From Neolentinus lepideus HHB14362 ss-1 (Eukaryota; Basidiomycota; Agaricomycetes; Gloeophyllales; Gloeophyllaceae), in NCBI GenBank assembly GCA_001632425.1, contig KV425575.1:181462-245461 (forward strand): a stretch of 64,000 nt of DNA, written 5' to 3'. This document shows, piece after piece, positions 44,380-58,150 of the stretch (the stretch's first letter is position 1; each line of letters starts with the position of its first letter). Made by a program: the position numbers and the translations under genes. Under the pieces are notes generated by a model. The model searched no databases, was not told where the DNA came from, and saw only the letters and a list, made by a program, of their open reading frames with translations.

Positions 44380-47300
44380 ATGGCTTCCAAGACGCACTCA
44401 GCCACCCAACGGTCGCGGCTTACCCGTTTCAGTCTCGGACTCGGGCTTAAGGGCACAGACGTGAGTAATGGACATGAAGAAGAGCCGGACCCCGACTATA
44501 TTCCCTATAATGGGCCATACGAGCCCCCGCCCGAGCCACCAGAACGGGATCGCGACAGTTGGGGATACCCTATAGACGGGCGTGGCGATGCTGAGGGAAT
44601 AGCGAGCGATCGAGACTACTACGAGAGATATGTGAGCGAGGAGAGGAGCTACGGGCACGGGGTGAGGTTCTTCAACGAGGAAGCGGCCGAGAGCGGTGAG
44701 CGAAGTCTCTTGAAACTCAGTGTGTTACTCTAATTCTCTGCAGACCACCCGCGCAAGAGCAGCGGCGGCTCGTCTCAGCATCACGGCGGGCGAAATACGC
44801 ACCAGCGCATGCCCATACCCTCGTACATCAACCTGGACGGCACTGGTGGGGTTGGCGAGTCGCCCCGTCCTGCACGCTCATCCATCGACCCCTACTCACC
44901 CACACTGAATGAGTCAAATAACCGCATCAGCTTCGCGAGCTTTTTCACGTTCGGTCAGGGTTCGCGCAAGACAGCTACGACGTCTGCTGCATCCCAGTCG
45001 ACGCGCGCGCAAGGCGAGCTTCGACACAGCATGTCGACGGGCTTTCTTCAAGGTAAGCGAGGGCGGCGCGCGCCGCAGGCCGAGGAAGACTACCAGTCGT
45101 ACTACGATGCGCAGGAACCCTCGTCACGGCCACACCCCCAGGTGATGACGCATAATCTATCTCCCCGTGGACTCAAACCCGAGCAACTTCTCTCTCCACT
45201 ATCCCCTCTATCTCCATTCTCGCCCGATGAACATCACCCATTCTCGCAACCTCAGTCACCTTCAAGACACCCGTATGCGTTTGCAGGAACTGATACTGCA
45301 CAGCCCCCTGTACCTCGTAGCGCGCCACCAGTCTCGCCTTCCACTGTTCCGTACAAACCGCCTAAACTCATATCCTTTGGTCGCCGTAACGTGCCTGCTG
45401 TCAAGCTTTCAACGTCGGACCAAGGCAGGGGAACGGAGGTGCCCACATACCTCCGACCTTCCCCCCGCGGGTCCCTCCTTGGGTCATTCTCTACACCCAA
45501 CCTCCGTGGCCTTGCTAGGGGCGAACAGGAGACACCCGAGCGGCGGCGTCCGTCTCCCTTGCCTTCTCATTTGAAGGGCAAGGACAGATGGTTATCACCT
45601 GAGACATGGTGCGATGCATTGCTCTTCCCCCGCCCGCGTTTCAAGGTCCGAGCAGATCCTGAAGAGATCGAGGCAGAGAAAGCCAAGTGGTGGAGTCGCC
45701 GCATCGTCAGCCCGCCTGGCAGTCCCGTCTGGCCGTCGCCACCGAAGGAGCGCGATGAAGCGCTCCTCAGTGCAGTGAGTGAGAAGGGGCCGTTCGCTAT
45801 CGTCACGGGCAGTATGAAAGGCAAGGAGTCCGTCAGTCGGCTACCGAAGTCGAGGTCGGCCGCGGATCTGTTGTCCGACGGTGGTTGGCAACAGGGTAGA
45901 CAAAGAGGCGACACTGTTACATCTGAGTCTAGCAATCAGCGACTGCGACAATATACGACAACGACGGAAGAAAGTGGCAAAGCTGAAGCTTCTGCCGCCC
46001 AGGACAACCCTCCCTCGGGTGGGGTCACGCTGCGCCCCCCTCGCCCCAAGAGTTTCGCTCAGGACGATCTAGCGTTACCCAGTCCCATCCCGTCTTTGTC
46101 GAAGTGAGTGACGTCTATTACTATGATAGTTTCTCTAATTCTTGTGCGGACGGCGTTACTTCTAGGGTGATTGCGGATGGAGAGCAGTTGGAGAAGGACC
46201 GTAAGGCTTGGCAACGGCAAGCTACCAAGTCCTTCCAAAACAAAAGGACACGGACTGTCTCTCGCAGTCGTGCAAAATCTCTGACATCGACTCACCCTCG
46301 GGTTCGCCGAAAGGATTTTGGCGCAGAGCTTGCTGCTCGCACCCTTCTGGGAAGCCAAGCCGCCCCCCCACCAGCCATCCACGCACCCACGACCTCCATC
46401 AACCATACTGGCTCAACAGGTATCGGGACTACTTCCTGGCAATCTCGCACAGCGACCTCACAGGCCCATACTCACTCGCGTTCACATTCACATTCACACT
46501 CGCTATCACAAAATTCTCACGATAAGCGTGGTCATTCGCGCAATGAAAGCTGGGGCAAGTCGGCTCTCAAGGCTGCGAAGAGTGCCGCGGCGCTATGTAG
46601 CATTAATTCGTCTGAGAACCCAGTCATTCCGGTTACCGAACGTCTTGCAGACCCTTCGGATGGTGTAGACGGAACTACGATGGTCCAGCTCGGTGAGGCT
46701 ACCAACTCCGCTGGAGAGCGAGTTATTATCGTAGGCCCGGCTACAGCCAATAGATCCTTCTCTCCTGCCTCTGCTGCTCTCGCCATGGTTAGCACAGAAA
46801 GAGTGAGGGCTGAGCCAAGCGGTGCACTAGCTTCGTCACCAACTCCATCTGGTTTGGGTGTGCCAGCCGACAATGTTGGTATAGCCATCTCCTCTCCTCC
46901 ACCCTCCGACGATCACTCGAAAGAGCAAGAACGCATCAGATTCCCCGCTCATCCCTATGCTATGTATTCCAGTCATCATAGTCCAGCACCTGAAGTTACC
47001 CATCCTGTTCCTCCGAAAGCAGACTATGCTGGACCTCACCCGTCTTCACCTCAGATCGCTATCACGCTCCCTCTAGCCGATGTCAATGATGTATCCCTAC
47101 GCCATCGACTCCCGCCGCACGCAATCATCCACCCGTATGCGCAGGGATCGCATCCGTATGCTGTAGTATCTCCTGAGCAAGGAGGTGCCTCTCACGTCGT
47201 CCACTTGGCCTCAAGCCACATGCGTGGAGCCAACAGCCTCCCATCTGTCGAGGCGACAGCTCTTGTACCGCCCGATGATGCCGGAGGTTTCAGGCATGCC

Positions 47301-48715
47301 TATGCTGCTAGGAATCGAAGCAATACTGAGGTGCTTGGAATGGGAGAAGCTTTAAGCTATTCCTTGAGAAGGAGGGGTAGCCGGGACAGTGGCTTAGGTA
47401 CTAGTGAAGGCCATGGTCTCCTCGCAGCACTTGAGTGGGATGAAGACAGAATAGATATCTTGCGTAGCCATGCAGGTTCTAATGCTCTCAGGTCTTCGGA
47501 ACAGCTTCTCCCTATACCAGATGTAAGATCCAACGGGAATAGGCCACTACTCCAACGACATACTCAGTTGTCAGAGCCTTTGTCCAATCACACTCTCGCT
47601 TCCTCCCCCCTCGAGACCGTGGACGACGATCGTTACCCTTCTTTCCCTACCGTTCCTGATATTCCCCGGAGGTCCTCGCCGGAAGTTATGTCTCATAATT
47701 CTTCGCCGGTTGGTTTTGGCGGTTCGGACGACCTCGAACGCTACCGAGACCTCTTCTACAAGCCTTCTCCTAAGGAAACAAGTAGAACGCCATCAAGTGA
47801 AAAATTGAAGGGGGTGCAGTCGCGTGAGCCCAGCGGTACTGTGACCATGGACGCAAATCTGCCTCCTAGTAGAACTAGAACAGGTAGTGGCTTTACCACT
47901 CTTGCTCGTCAATTAAGCGAAGAACTTGAGGCACTCAAGGATGAAGCAGAGTCTGGACGTTTCGAAAGCCACGAGAGCTCGCCTATGTGGGGTAGCCGGT
48001 TCGGCGGACTCAAAGGACAGCGTCCGCTTCATAATGTCTTTGACCCTGGTGACAAAAGTGACAACGGTCTCGGTTCCACTGATCATTCTTCGCATATGAC
48101 GACACTGCCTCTTCGTCTAGCGAGTGACAGAGGTAATTCGTCAACCCTGGAGCCGGCCTTGAACGTACCTGAAGACGTAGAGTCATCCCGTCCTTCGTCC
48201 ATTCTGGAAGGTGACAATAATGGTGGGTTTTCTATGTCCGTTGCAATGAACAGGCTCTGATACGTGATACAGAGTTGTTTCGTCTTGGCGTCGTTGAGGC
48301 GGTTTCGACGCCGCCCGCAGTATCTTCTGATCACAGGGTTTCAGCTCACCTGTCGTTAATTGATGGTGACACAGGAGACCCTCAGGAGGAGCTCGTTTTT
48401 CTGCGAAACGACGATTCTGGTGCAAGGATTGTCTCTCAATCCAGTTTAGCACTCCCAAACTCGGCTGTTGCTCGTTCCAGTTACATGACAAATACTACTA
48501 GCACATCTCGAATGTCTGGATTGTCCGACTTCCCCGCTCCGCCCACTTTACAGGCGACTCCTGGACACATGTCCATTATTCAATCCTATTTCACTGATAC
48601 GCCCCAACAACAAGAGGAAGACCCATTCGCCGCCGGCGCCGCACGTCATCTGCGTCCCCAGCGTTTCCGACAAGGCAGCAATGCCACCTTCGGTGGCCAA
48701 CCCGACGGACCATAG
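44380..48715 (+). CDS. large intrinsically disordered Ser/Pro-rich protein, 1391 aa
   Basis: Function not recognised. Four exons (44380-44695, 44744-46103, 46166-48222, 48273-48715) give exactly 1392 codons with introns of 48, 62 and 50 bp; the TGA at 48258-48260 lies inside the last intron. It is almost wholly low-complexity: acidic/proline start (EEEPDPDYIPYNGPYEPPPE), SP repeats (LSPLSPLSPFSPDE), a His-Ser run (HTHSRSHSHSHSLSQNSH, ~46470), and many S-P/R-x-x-S sites. One better ordered block, DRWLSPETWCDALLFPRPRF followed by PEEIEAEKAKWWSRRIVSPP, is the likely conserved core. A short Leu/Glu helix (LARQLSEELEALKDEAE) near 47910 may be a coiled coil. Probably a phospho-regulated cytoplasmic scaffold, which is inference. 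Convergent with SMC1, 300 bp between stops. Confidence 0.8.
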
Positions 48716-49015
48716 ATCTTTGCGTATTGATCAGTCTCTCATCTACGGTACCATACATTCTTGTGCATTGCACCTTATTATTTGATTATGTTGTTATTTA
48801 TGTCTTTGACGTCACGTTTTTGGATTTCTTCGCTTCTCACCTAATGTGTACTGTCTTGTCGCTCGCTACCACCGTTCTGTAATTTCTACCGTTACAGAGA
48901 ACCATACACATATCAACACACCTGCAATACACATTATGATGGTATATGATAAAGAAGATCACACACAAGCCGAAAGGCAAATCAGATAGCTCCTGTGGCA
49001 CTGTGTAGCCATCTA

Positions 49016-52000
49016 TCAGTCATCGTATTGCGTTAACTGTAATGCAAGGTCAGTGAACATCGAAAGCAGCAGATCCTCCTGCATGCCAAAACTCACGTCT
49101 AACGTCAGGGTACGAGAGCTATTGATGTCCTGGTCTCGGTAAATGCCAACCAAAGAATGGCCTCGTTCATACAGTGACCCCTTGAGACTGATCACTATGA
49201 ATTGGAACGTGCCCGAGGCATGTGAGCGTATGTAGTTCGCCACTTTCGCGACATTGGTGTTATCTAGCGCCGCATCCACTTCATCTAGGACGAAGAAGGG
49301 TGAAGGTTGATAGCTAGAATGTTCGTTAGACCCCTCAGATGCCATTCAACAAGGAAATTACCTATGGATCGCAAATAACAAAGCCAGAGCAGCAACCGTC
49401 TTCTCACCTCCGGACAGTTGTTCCATGTCTCGGAAGCGCTTCATCGGAGGCATAGCATGATACTTGACACCACCGAGGTAAGGTTCCTGCAAAGTAGTTC
49501 AAAGAGCGGAATGTTCCGCGGAGTCGGTGCACCCACCTCGCTGTCTTCCAAACTGAGATATGCCACACCTCCCATGGGAGCCGCTTTGCCTTTTGTCAGG
49601 ACTTTGTAGACTTGATCGATACGTTCCGAGATGTGATTGTACGCGTTGTTGAATAACTCGCAGCTGGGTACGGATTCAACGAAAACTCTTGTCAGATTAT
49701 TCGCTACATACCGTCGCTTCTTCACGTCGTTGAATTGATCGCGGGCCGTCTTGGACTCCTTGCGCGACTTCTCAGCTTCCTTCTCAGTCTCGACTAGTTT
49801 GGATTCCACATCCTCCAGCCTAAGAAGACTCAGTGACCGTCGTACCTGGGGTAAAAAGCGACGAACCGCTCGACAGCTTTGAGGTTAGGTGCCATACGCT
49901 CTATCTCTTCATTGAGTTTTGAAATCGCATCTTCCAATTCTGCCCCTTTATCGGCTGATCCATCCTAACGACATTTGCAAGTGAGCCGCAGTCGAAGCAC
50001 AAAGCTATTGGGCTTGCCTCTCGTTCATCGTCATCTAACATTTCGAAATCGACCTCTAAACCGTAGTCAGGCACCCACTTCGGTCTTACAAATCCACCCT
50101 CCTCCTCGTCGACATCCATGGCGACTTCTTCTCTCAAGTGCTTGCAAAGAAATCAGGGATATGGCGCATGCACAATGTCAAGAACACTCACTTCCTCCAT
50201 GGAAACGTTCTTTAAGTTCCCCTGCTGCAAGGGCAAGCCGACGTTCTCCAGACGGCACTTCCGATAGATCCCTGACCGTTCTAAGCCTAGTTTCTCAATC
50301 TCATCATTCTGCGGCAATCAACCCTGTAAAAATCTTCATACCCTAACAGTTGAGGTTGACTTACCCGAGACGCAATCTCTTTCAGTGATTGCTCCAGAAT
50401 TTTGGTGGCCTTCGATGCCGTCCTTTTCACTTGTTCCACGAGCTTGGTCTTCTCCTCCGATGCCTCATTCAGCTCTTGAAGTTCTTCCTGTAGTGACGCA
50501 ATGGTAGCTTCTGCCTCACCGAGTTCCTCTTGGGTGGTGGCTTTTGCCTCTTCAAGTTTGACTAAGTTGTTCTCATTCTGTATCGTAACATTCAGAGTGG
50601 CCAGTCTGTCTTTGATTCCCTTCAGCTGCTCTTCTTCGAACTTGGACCTACGAAAAGATATGTCATAAAGCTCTGTAGGGATCCCGAGGTGCTACTTACT
50701 GATGGTTCAGCCTGGCTATTTGTGAATCGTATCGAGACCTTGACTCGGTTTCTTCCTGTGCGAGCTTAAGCTGCCGTTCCTCGTACTCCCTGATCGCGGA
50801 AACTCCAATTTTGCCACAGAAGGCGCGGAACACGCCATCCTCGGCCGCATTCACAACAGTCAACAGTTCTGCTATCTTCTCTTTCAAAGAATCATGCTGG
50901 CTCTGCGTCTACAAGCCAGGAGTGTTCTGTCCATGATGAGAATACGAAAGCAGTTATATGGCATACCCTGTTCAATTCAGGAGTAGTCTTCTTCAGTTCT
51001 TGGGTGACGTGCTTCAGTTCGTCTTTGATACCGTTCAAGCGCAGCTTACAAGCGCTCTATAAGGCATCAGGCGAATGAGCATGTGTGGAAACGATCAAAA
51101 TTTTGAACGTACTAGATCATCTTTTGCGACGGTCAATGCGGACTCCAGCCGCGTAATCTCAGCAATGAGATTATCATCAGATTTGCCACGAGGTTTCGAT
51201 TTGGCCAAATCGCGCAACTGAGACAACAGAGAATCACGGACACGGTGAAGACCTAGCAGAGCCGGTCAGTCTTTCAAGAGGCATAATCGGTCGCGATTCA
51301 GGATACCTTGGAGATCTTTCTCTTCCCACTTTCTGCCAGCACCGTGCGTGCTCCGACCACCAGTGATCAGACCGCTCTTATGGATAATAGTGCCCTCCAA
51401 CGTGACAGCTGAAATTGCGCACGTCAACCTTGTCTCTACCGTTTCATTTCAAGTCTGCCCTACCTTTAACCTCCTGGCCTTTCTCATAGCAAACATACCG
51501 CGCAACATCCATGGTATCACAAACGAGCGCGTTTCCGCATGCATGATAAATCGCTCTCTCGACCGCAGGTTCGTACTCGATCACATCGATCGCAAGTCGC
51601 GCACCCTTGCCGGCGAACGACCGGAACTTGTCGTTCACCGGCTTGACTTGGATTGTGTCGAGAGGGATGAACGTAGCTTGGCCTGCGCGTTGGTTGCGCA
51701 TGTACTATAGTCATTGTGAGCAACCAGAAATGATCACGGGCAATATCAAACCGAGTTACCTCGATGCAATCTATCGCGGTCTTCTCCTCGTCTACGACGA
51801 CAGCGTCGATATTTCTCCCAAGAATGACCGATACGGCTGCCTCGTACTTCCGCGCTGATGGTTTGCACAAATCCACAACTCGGCCACGGACACCTACAAG
51901 ATGCATGAGACAAGTTTTCCAACCACGGTACCCAGTGCTACGCACCAGGGAATATTCGTTGCAAACCAGCTAGGACCTCCTTGAGCTTGGTCTCCCGCTC

Positions 52001-53958
52001 CGACTCCCGTTGGTCCATCCCAGCCTGCATAATCTTCTGATACACTTCCGCAAGCTTCTCGTTCAATTCCGTCTCCAGCTGACTGAAAAAGCAGATCTCC
52101 ATATGAACGCCTACTCCCGCCTAGACCATGATGCCTTACCTGATCCTTGTCCGCTCTGATTGCTGATTATCGAGTTCCTGCTTTGCCGACCCCAATTCAC
52201 TCTGCAAAGTCGAAATCCTCTCCTCCAACTCGTTTCTCTTTTCACTGTGCGTGTGGCTATCCTCCATCAACTTAGTCTTCTTGGTGTCGAGCTGCTCGTA
52301 CTTGTCCTTGATCTGCGTCAAGGTCCGCGTCAAGGTTTTGAGCTCGCGGCCGAGGGTCTCAAGGGCTTGGCGCTCGTCCACAGCAAGTATACTCGCCTGG
52401 GCTTTTCTAGAAACAAAAGTCTGTCATCTAGTGAAAACGGACGTTGACTAGGTCACACACAGCTGCTGGTACTCTTCAAGACTCTCCTCGCTCAGCGATA
52501 AGTTATTGTCTGACGCTACTCTCTGCGCCTCTGTATAGCATTCAGGTCAGTACATTCTCACACAATGCTCCCTGTTGGACGCCAACCTTGGGCAGCATCA
52601 GCCAGTTTCCTGACATCCGCGAGTTCCTTTCTTAGCTGTGCCAACTTGTCCTCCACCTTCTGCTCCTCCTTACCGACTTGCTCTTTGATATTCTGGGCAT
52701 TCCTCAGCTTACGAGCGGAGTGACAGATTTGCGCTTCGATAGTCACGAGGTCTGGTTTCTGCAGACAGGGAACCAAGGTGGTGAGCAAAAATAGATATCA
52801 ATGATGGTATATCATGCAGTTCACCTTGTCTTCCAGAGCCTTTTCTGCCTTCTTGATCTTCTTCTCTGCCTTCATGACGTTCGACCTTGCCTTGGCCTGG
52901 GCCGCCCGTGCGGATTCGAGCTCCTCGTCGTGTGCTCGCTGTTCTTCGCGCAGTCCCATGAGTGTCTTACTCTGCGAATTGATCTCGCGTGCATGGTGCT
53001 CAATTCCCTCCTCAATGTGATACAGCCGCCACACAATACGGTGCAAGATCAGTTGGTCCTGGACAGACTTCCGCATAAGCTAATGATTGAAGAGAACTGA
53101 ACGGCACAGCGCACTCGTTCTTGGCACATTCCCTCAAACCGATTTGCCTCGGACTTCTGCTCCTTATACTGCTTGATCTCCCCAGCGATTCCTCTCCGTT
53201 TGGTGAAATTGAATGTTGCGTTCTCCGTCGCGCGTTCCTGAGCCTCCTTCGCGCGCTCGTACTCTCCCGAGAGCTCCAGGGATCCGCTGATCTGCTCAAT
53301 CAGTCGGGTAAGCTCTTTTGGCGACTGCGACGCGACGGCTTCGACGTCACCCTGGAAAACGAGAAAGTTCTTCGCTTTCACGAGAATGTTATGGGATTGA
53401 AGGGCAGCGTTGTAGGCGGAGTATGGAACAACCTTGTCGTTAAGCTTGTATTCGGACGCGCCGGTGGTAGATATCCTGCGTAAAATTCATTATATAGCTA
53501 TGTTGGGCCAAGTAAGATGCAACCGTGACTCACGTTCGCTGAAAGCGCCATTCCTTCTTGGCAGAATCCTGTAAGACAGCCAAGACCCACGCCGTCTTTG
53601 CGGTACCTTCACCCTCACCCTCATCCTCGTCGTCGTTTTGGCCGCTCTGGCTGAAGTACGACGCATCTTGACCGTCCACACCTCCCCGTGCGAGTCTCCT
53701 TCCACGGTAGACTAAGTCCTTCAGCTGGCTACTCCGTAGCTGTGCACTCTTGACACCCAGCACAAAAGAAATAGCGTCCATGAGATTGGATTTGCCTGCT
53801 CCATTAGGACCAATGACAGAGGTAAAGTTGCGGAATGGTCCAATAGTTTGGTGGCCCCTGGGCAAAGTCTCAGGATATTAGGCAGTTTTCTAACAGTTCT
53901 GACATATTACTCACCTGTAGGACTTGAAATCGCATACTTCGATGCGTATAAGGGGCAT
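49016..53958 (-). CDS. SMC1: cohesin subunit SMC1
   Basis: Core ATPase subunit of cohesin, pairing with SMC3 to hold sister chromatids; nuclear. N-terminus [15 protein letters not shown] splices to [20 protein letters not shown] with Walker [10 protein letters not shown], followed by [20 protein letters not shown], which is SMC1-specific. Long coiled coils (heptad-rich Glu/Lys/Arg exons) flank a hinge with [20 protein letters not shown] and [20 protein letters not shown]. The C-terminal head carries [20 protein letters not shown] (ABC signature) and Walker [21 protein letters not shown], ending LQLTQYDD at TGA 49018-49016. Size (~4.9 kb with more than ten short introns) fits ~1,240 residues. 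Start ATG 53958 is fixed by the family N-terminus. Exon joins in the coiled coils were not all resolved. Confidence 0.95.
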
Positions 53959-54688
53959 TTTGCCCTCTGCGAGACCACCGAGGTGCTTGAGGTGTGAGTT
54001 TAATAAAAGGGAGACGCGCCGCGTCCATCAGCCACAACCGCGTTTTCCTCTTTGGCTTCCGAGTCCAGTCGCCGCATTACAACTCTCATGTATCTCAGTT
54101 GTGCAGTAAACGTCCCAGCGGCACCGCGCTCGTAAATTCTTAATATTATCTGCCTAGACTCAACAAGCCATTCACGGTGTTGCAAGCTTGTCCACTCTGT
54201 TTACGATATCTTAACTTCGTATCCCAAGGGCTCAGGCGACTGTTGGGTGACGCTCCATTGACTTGATTTTGACCGCCGTCTCGAAGCAGCTGGGACTCTG
54301 GGGCCAGTATCAACATTGTTACAAGCCCAAGTCGCTTTCCAATTTCAAGCTTTTGACGTGTTCCAGCTGCTCATTACTGCGTACGCCTCAATCGACTAGC
54401 TGGCGTTCATCGGCTTACCGTGGGTGTCATACTCGCAGAACAAGGACTGCCAAAAGAATAAGTCGATTGTTCGCCTCCTTTTCGCACCACAAAACCTCGA
54501 GGGCGGTTTGGCACATCTGCAGGCCGATTGCTTGTGTTGCCACGGCACGTGCACTGACTCCCGCAATTGTGGCAGCGGATGCTGCACAAGTAAAGATCAC
54601 TGCCAGGCGGCAGAATGTAATAGATAGAGCAACCACTCGAGATCACACTTGACATGTAGGCATCGTTCGTCTAAGAGTCCAAGTTCTA
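53959..54688. other. interval between SMC1 promoter and GH127 3' end
   Basis: Promoter of SMC1 and 3' flank of the glycosidase. A Cys-rich open frame at 54427-54636 overlaps other frames and is not supported. Confidence 0.5.
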
Positions 54689-57328
54689 TCAACCCGATAG
54701 CGCACGGAGCCATAACCTCAAGTCACTTCGACCTCTATTCGCCCATACGAAATATGGCACCAAAGTGAGATCCACCTCGCGTTCGCAGGCTTGCTCTTCG
54801 ACTACAGTGCCCTTGATCCTCAGGGTTATGACTTCTAAGCCCCAGTCTTTGAACTTCTCCGTCTCCATATGTTCTTTGATGCCGTCTTCAGGTCGCACTC
54901 GCACCGCGCGAAGGTCCGGGATCTCAGGGTTGTCGACGGTCTCAAGACAATAGACGAATGGCCCTTTAGCGATGGCAATACATCCGTGATTCTCAGAGTC
55001 CAGCGGATGCGGTCGGATGATCCTGGGCACGTATGTATAAACCATGCTGACACTGAGAGTCGTCGTCCACGCAGTCGGCATATAAGCGCTAAGGTCGAGA
55101 AGCATAGTGGGAGTTTCCAGGCTGAGACATTTGATACCGTTGACTTCAACCTGCCAATTACTCGTTGACTATGCTTCGGGACATCTGCAAGCATTGACAC
55201 GTACCTCCCATGCGTGTACACCAGCCGGCCTCCTCAAACCCAACTTGATTCTCTTCAAATCTCTAGCATCACCAGTCAAAGTGAATGTACTCCCTCCTTT
55301 CAATAGATCCGAGTTTTGCGTAATCTTCACCAAGCGACCATAGGCTACCGTAATTTCCACGACAGAGGAAATGTACAAATGAACGTAGATCGTGTTGCTG
55401 GATGTGAACGTGTATATGTATTTGCCTAGGGACACGAGTAGACGTGAAACCTATAGAGAGGTCAATAGGTGTGCAATATAAGAGAAATAGTTGTGTACGT
55501 ACGTTAGGTGGACAACAAGCAACCTCGAACCATTCGCTTCGCTGCATGTCCTTCTCGACAGTTGCAAGAGGATTATCGTAGAAGAAGCCTTTGCCGTCAA
55601 GGCTCATACCGACCAATACGCCGTTATATAGTGCACGTTCCATCACCTCGGCATACCTGGCATGTCCGATTCGTGAATCAGTAGGAATACATAAAGAAAG
55701 GCGAAAGGGATACGCGCATAGGCTTAAACGAGTCGAGCAAAAGCATCTGATGAGCGAAGAACACTAGGCCCACGGCGGCACAGGTCTCCAAATATCCTAG
55801 ATAGTGGCATTAGACGGATAGCACAACGACGATATGACACCGTCTTCACCGGTTTCGTTCGGAAAGAAATAATCTGGGCCAAATCCTTCCCATTCGCCAA
55901 TCGCGCCTAGGCCACCCTATGCCTCATGGTCAGGCATATATTGTGTAAGGCCAAGATGAATTCACTAACTGTTATATACATCCTCTTCTCCGTTGTGTTC
56001 TCCCATAACTTACGGACCGCGCCTTTCAGGCTTCCGTCACCATCTTCTGTCAGACGAGCCACACCAGCAACAGCAGACAACCAATACCTGTCCTCGCAAA
56101 CCACGTCAGGACACGACACACCACCAAAGTATAATGCTCACATGGCTCGGACTGAGTGTCCTCGAATACCTTCCTTAGCCATGTCTCTGACAGGCTTATC
56201 TGCCTGCATGTACTCAAATCTGTCCCCGCGCCGCCTCATGGGACCCACGAAAGCCTGTTCACTCCTGGCGTCTGCTTCAACGTCATAATAATGTCGTTCC
56301 AGAGTTCCGGATTCTTTCTCATACGGCCGTTTTTGACCCCGTTCCTCAATGAAATAGCGAGCAAGAGATAGGATTGACCTGTCCTGAGTGGCATCGTAAG
56401 CACGGACGAGCGCGAGCTCCAGGCACTGGTGGCCCGGATAGCTATGAGCGATGTCATTCGATTGATTACGCAGTGCAAAGGATCATGTTAAAGCGCACCC
56501 ATGCTTTTGATGCGCTTCGGGTCCAAAGACTGTTCTTATATGATCTATGTACTTTAATAGCGGATCCAAAAGACGCGTTGAATGAGCTGAGACGAGGCCC
56601 CGTCAAGCCACTGAGGAAGATGAGAAACAGTCTGGAACAGACATACTGTATTCGTGATGCGCCAGTGCGGCTTCCAGAAGATGACCGGCGCAATACATCT
56701 CGTGCGACCACCTGCGAGATGTTAGCAATTAGGTGACCGCGGGTGTATTTCATTCGGAGTGCACCTACGCGATATTAGTCCATCGCCTGCCGGGTTCCAC
56801 GACCTGTGAATGTGGACGCGCTCATTATCGCGGGTGTACAATGATGTGATGCCAGACTTGTTACCGTATAGTACGAATTGAGATAACCATCTTCTTGCTG
56901 GGCACCCCGAATCAGGTCCACCGCTTCTTCGACAAGATGTGCGAGGGCTGGATCGGGGTGCGTTATAAGCGAGTAACAAGCTGCTTCCAACCACTTCGCC
57001 ACATCAGAGTCCCTAAGAAAGCCAAGTACATCTCTTCCGAAGCTCAATCCAGCTTAAAGTCCGTACATACCAAAATCGATGCCTATATATCAACTTCAAA
57101 AGGCATATCGCGAGACCATGGCCGGGACACGTACGGCTTTTTTGGATCTCCCTCCTTCCACTGCAGCTTGAGACTATCCCATCTACCCGTGTCTTTCAGC
57201 TGTTGATAGATAGCTCCTAGAGCACCCTCTCTAACGGCCGTGATACGCCCTGTCCAGAAGCTCGACGTGACATGGACATGTTGGAGAGGAGTGCAGACTG
57301 CAGGGTCATTTCTCAACGACAGAGGCAT
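54689..57328 (-). CDS. GH127/DUF1680 family glycoside hydrolase (beta-L-arabinofuranosidase-like)
   Basis: Retaining glycosidase acting on beta-L-arabinofuranosides; the family uses a zinc-bound cysteine nucleophile. Seen in order: [20 protein letters not shown] and [59 protein letters not shown], a [20 protein letters not shown] block, [16 protein letters not shown] (the ExC pair of the zinc site), [12 protein letters not shown] (the CC with the nucleophilic Cys), and a beta-sandwich end with [20 protein letters not shown]. The ExC + CC set is complete. Many short introns; ends at TGA 54691-54689. No signal peptide is evident at ATG 57328, suggesting an intracellular enzyme acting on imported oligosaccharides, unless an upstream exon is missing. 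Confidence 0.88.
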
Positions 57329-58150
57329 GATGCACCTAGGAGAGTGGTAATCATAGTATACGTCGTGGAACCGAGTGCGGCCGACGCTGGGAAACCTGTA
57401 TCACGCCGCCTCTTCAACGCAATGATAAGGGCATAGAATCGAGATTGTCATGCACGTGGACTCTGAGATGCGTGGGCAGGCTTGAAGACAATTTCAAGAA
57501 CCATTGGGTGACTGATCTAGAGCAGCGGAGAAATACTTCATGAAATGCCTGCACACCCGGCGCGCAGGACGGATACCGCGCGACCCCACTAACTTTGGTT
57601 GGCTGGTGATTGGAGGACAATAATACGAACGATTGCATCTGTGGACTGTCGAGGATGTGCAATATTGGGATTGCTTAGGACTTTGATAGCGACGTTTCTA
57701 ACCAAGGCAGCGATCCAAGTACTGACTCGGAAGGACGTGAACAACTAGATGATATGATAGATGGAAGGATGAAAGAGTGAATGCAGGAGAAAAGATCTGA
57801 TGGGTTTATTGACTGGTGTAGAAGATGCATATCCTAGCTTGTATTACAGATGGATGGGCGGACAGACGACTCGGAAGTCGAAATCGAAGCCGAGATGAAG
57901 CTGAAGCATTTTTTGTGGCATGGCTTACTAAAAGAGGGCAAAAGAAACAATAAAGACAAATAGTCGCAGAAAGATCTGACGGAGATAGCCGGCTGTATGT
58001 TTCAACACGGTCATTTATTGCCACTTTAGAGAAACCAATATCTGGCAACTTGTTGAACGTGTAGGTGCGCACATATATTCCAATTTCTCCTTTGGTCTGC
58101 ACGGTTAATCTCTTGCGACCATAATCTATTACACAGCTGAACCTTGGAAA
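57329..58150. promoter_or_regulatory. divergent intergenic region (GH127 / F-box gene)
   Basis: Both genes start from this 822-bp interval. No defined binding site recognised. Confidence 0.4.

Noticed and set aside
48261..48334. Stop at 48258-48260 as the end of the disordered-protein gene
   Set aside because: A clean intron 48223-48272 (GTGGGT..ATACAG) removes it and joins a further 443-nt in-frame exon of the same composition.
54427..54636. Cys-rich small ORFs on both strands downstream of GH127
   Set aside because: Overlapping frames with no signal peptide, splice structure or recognisable cysteine pattern.
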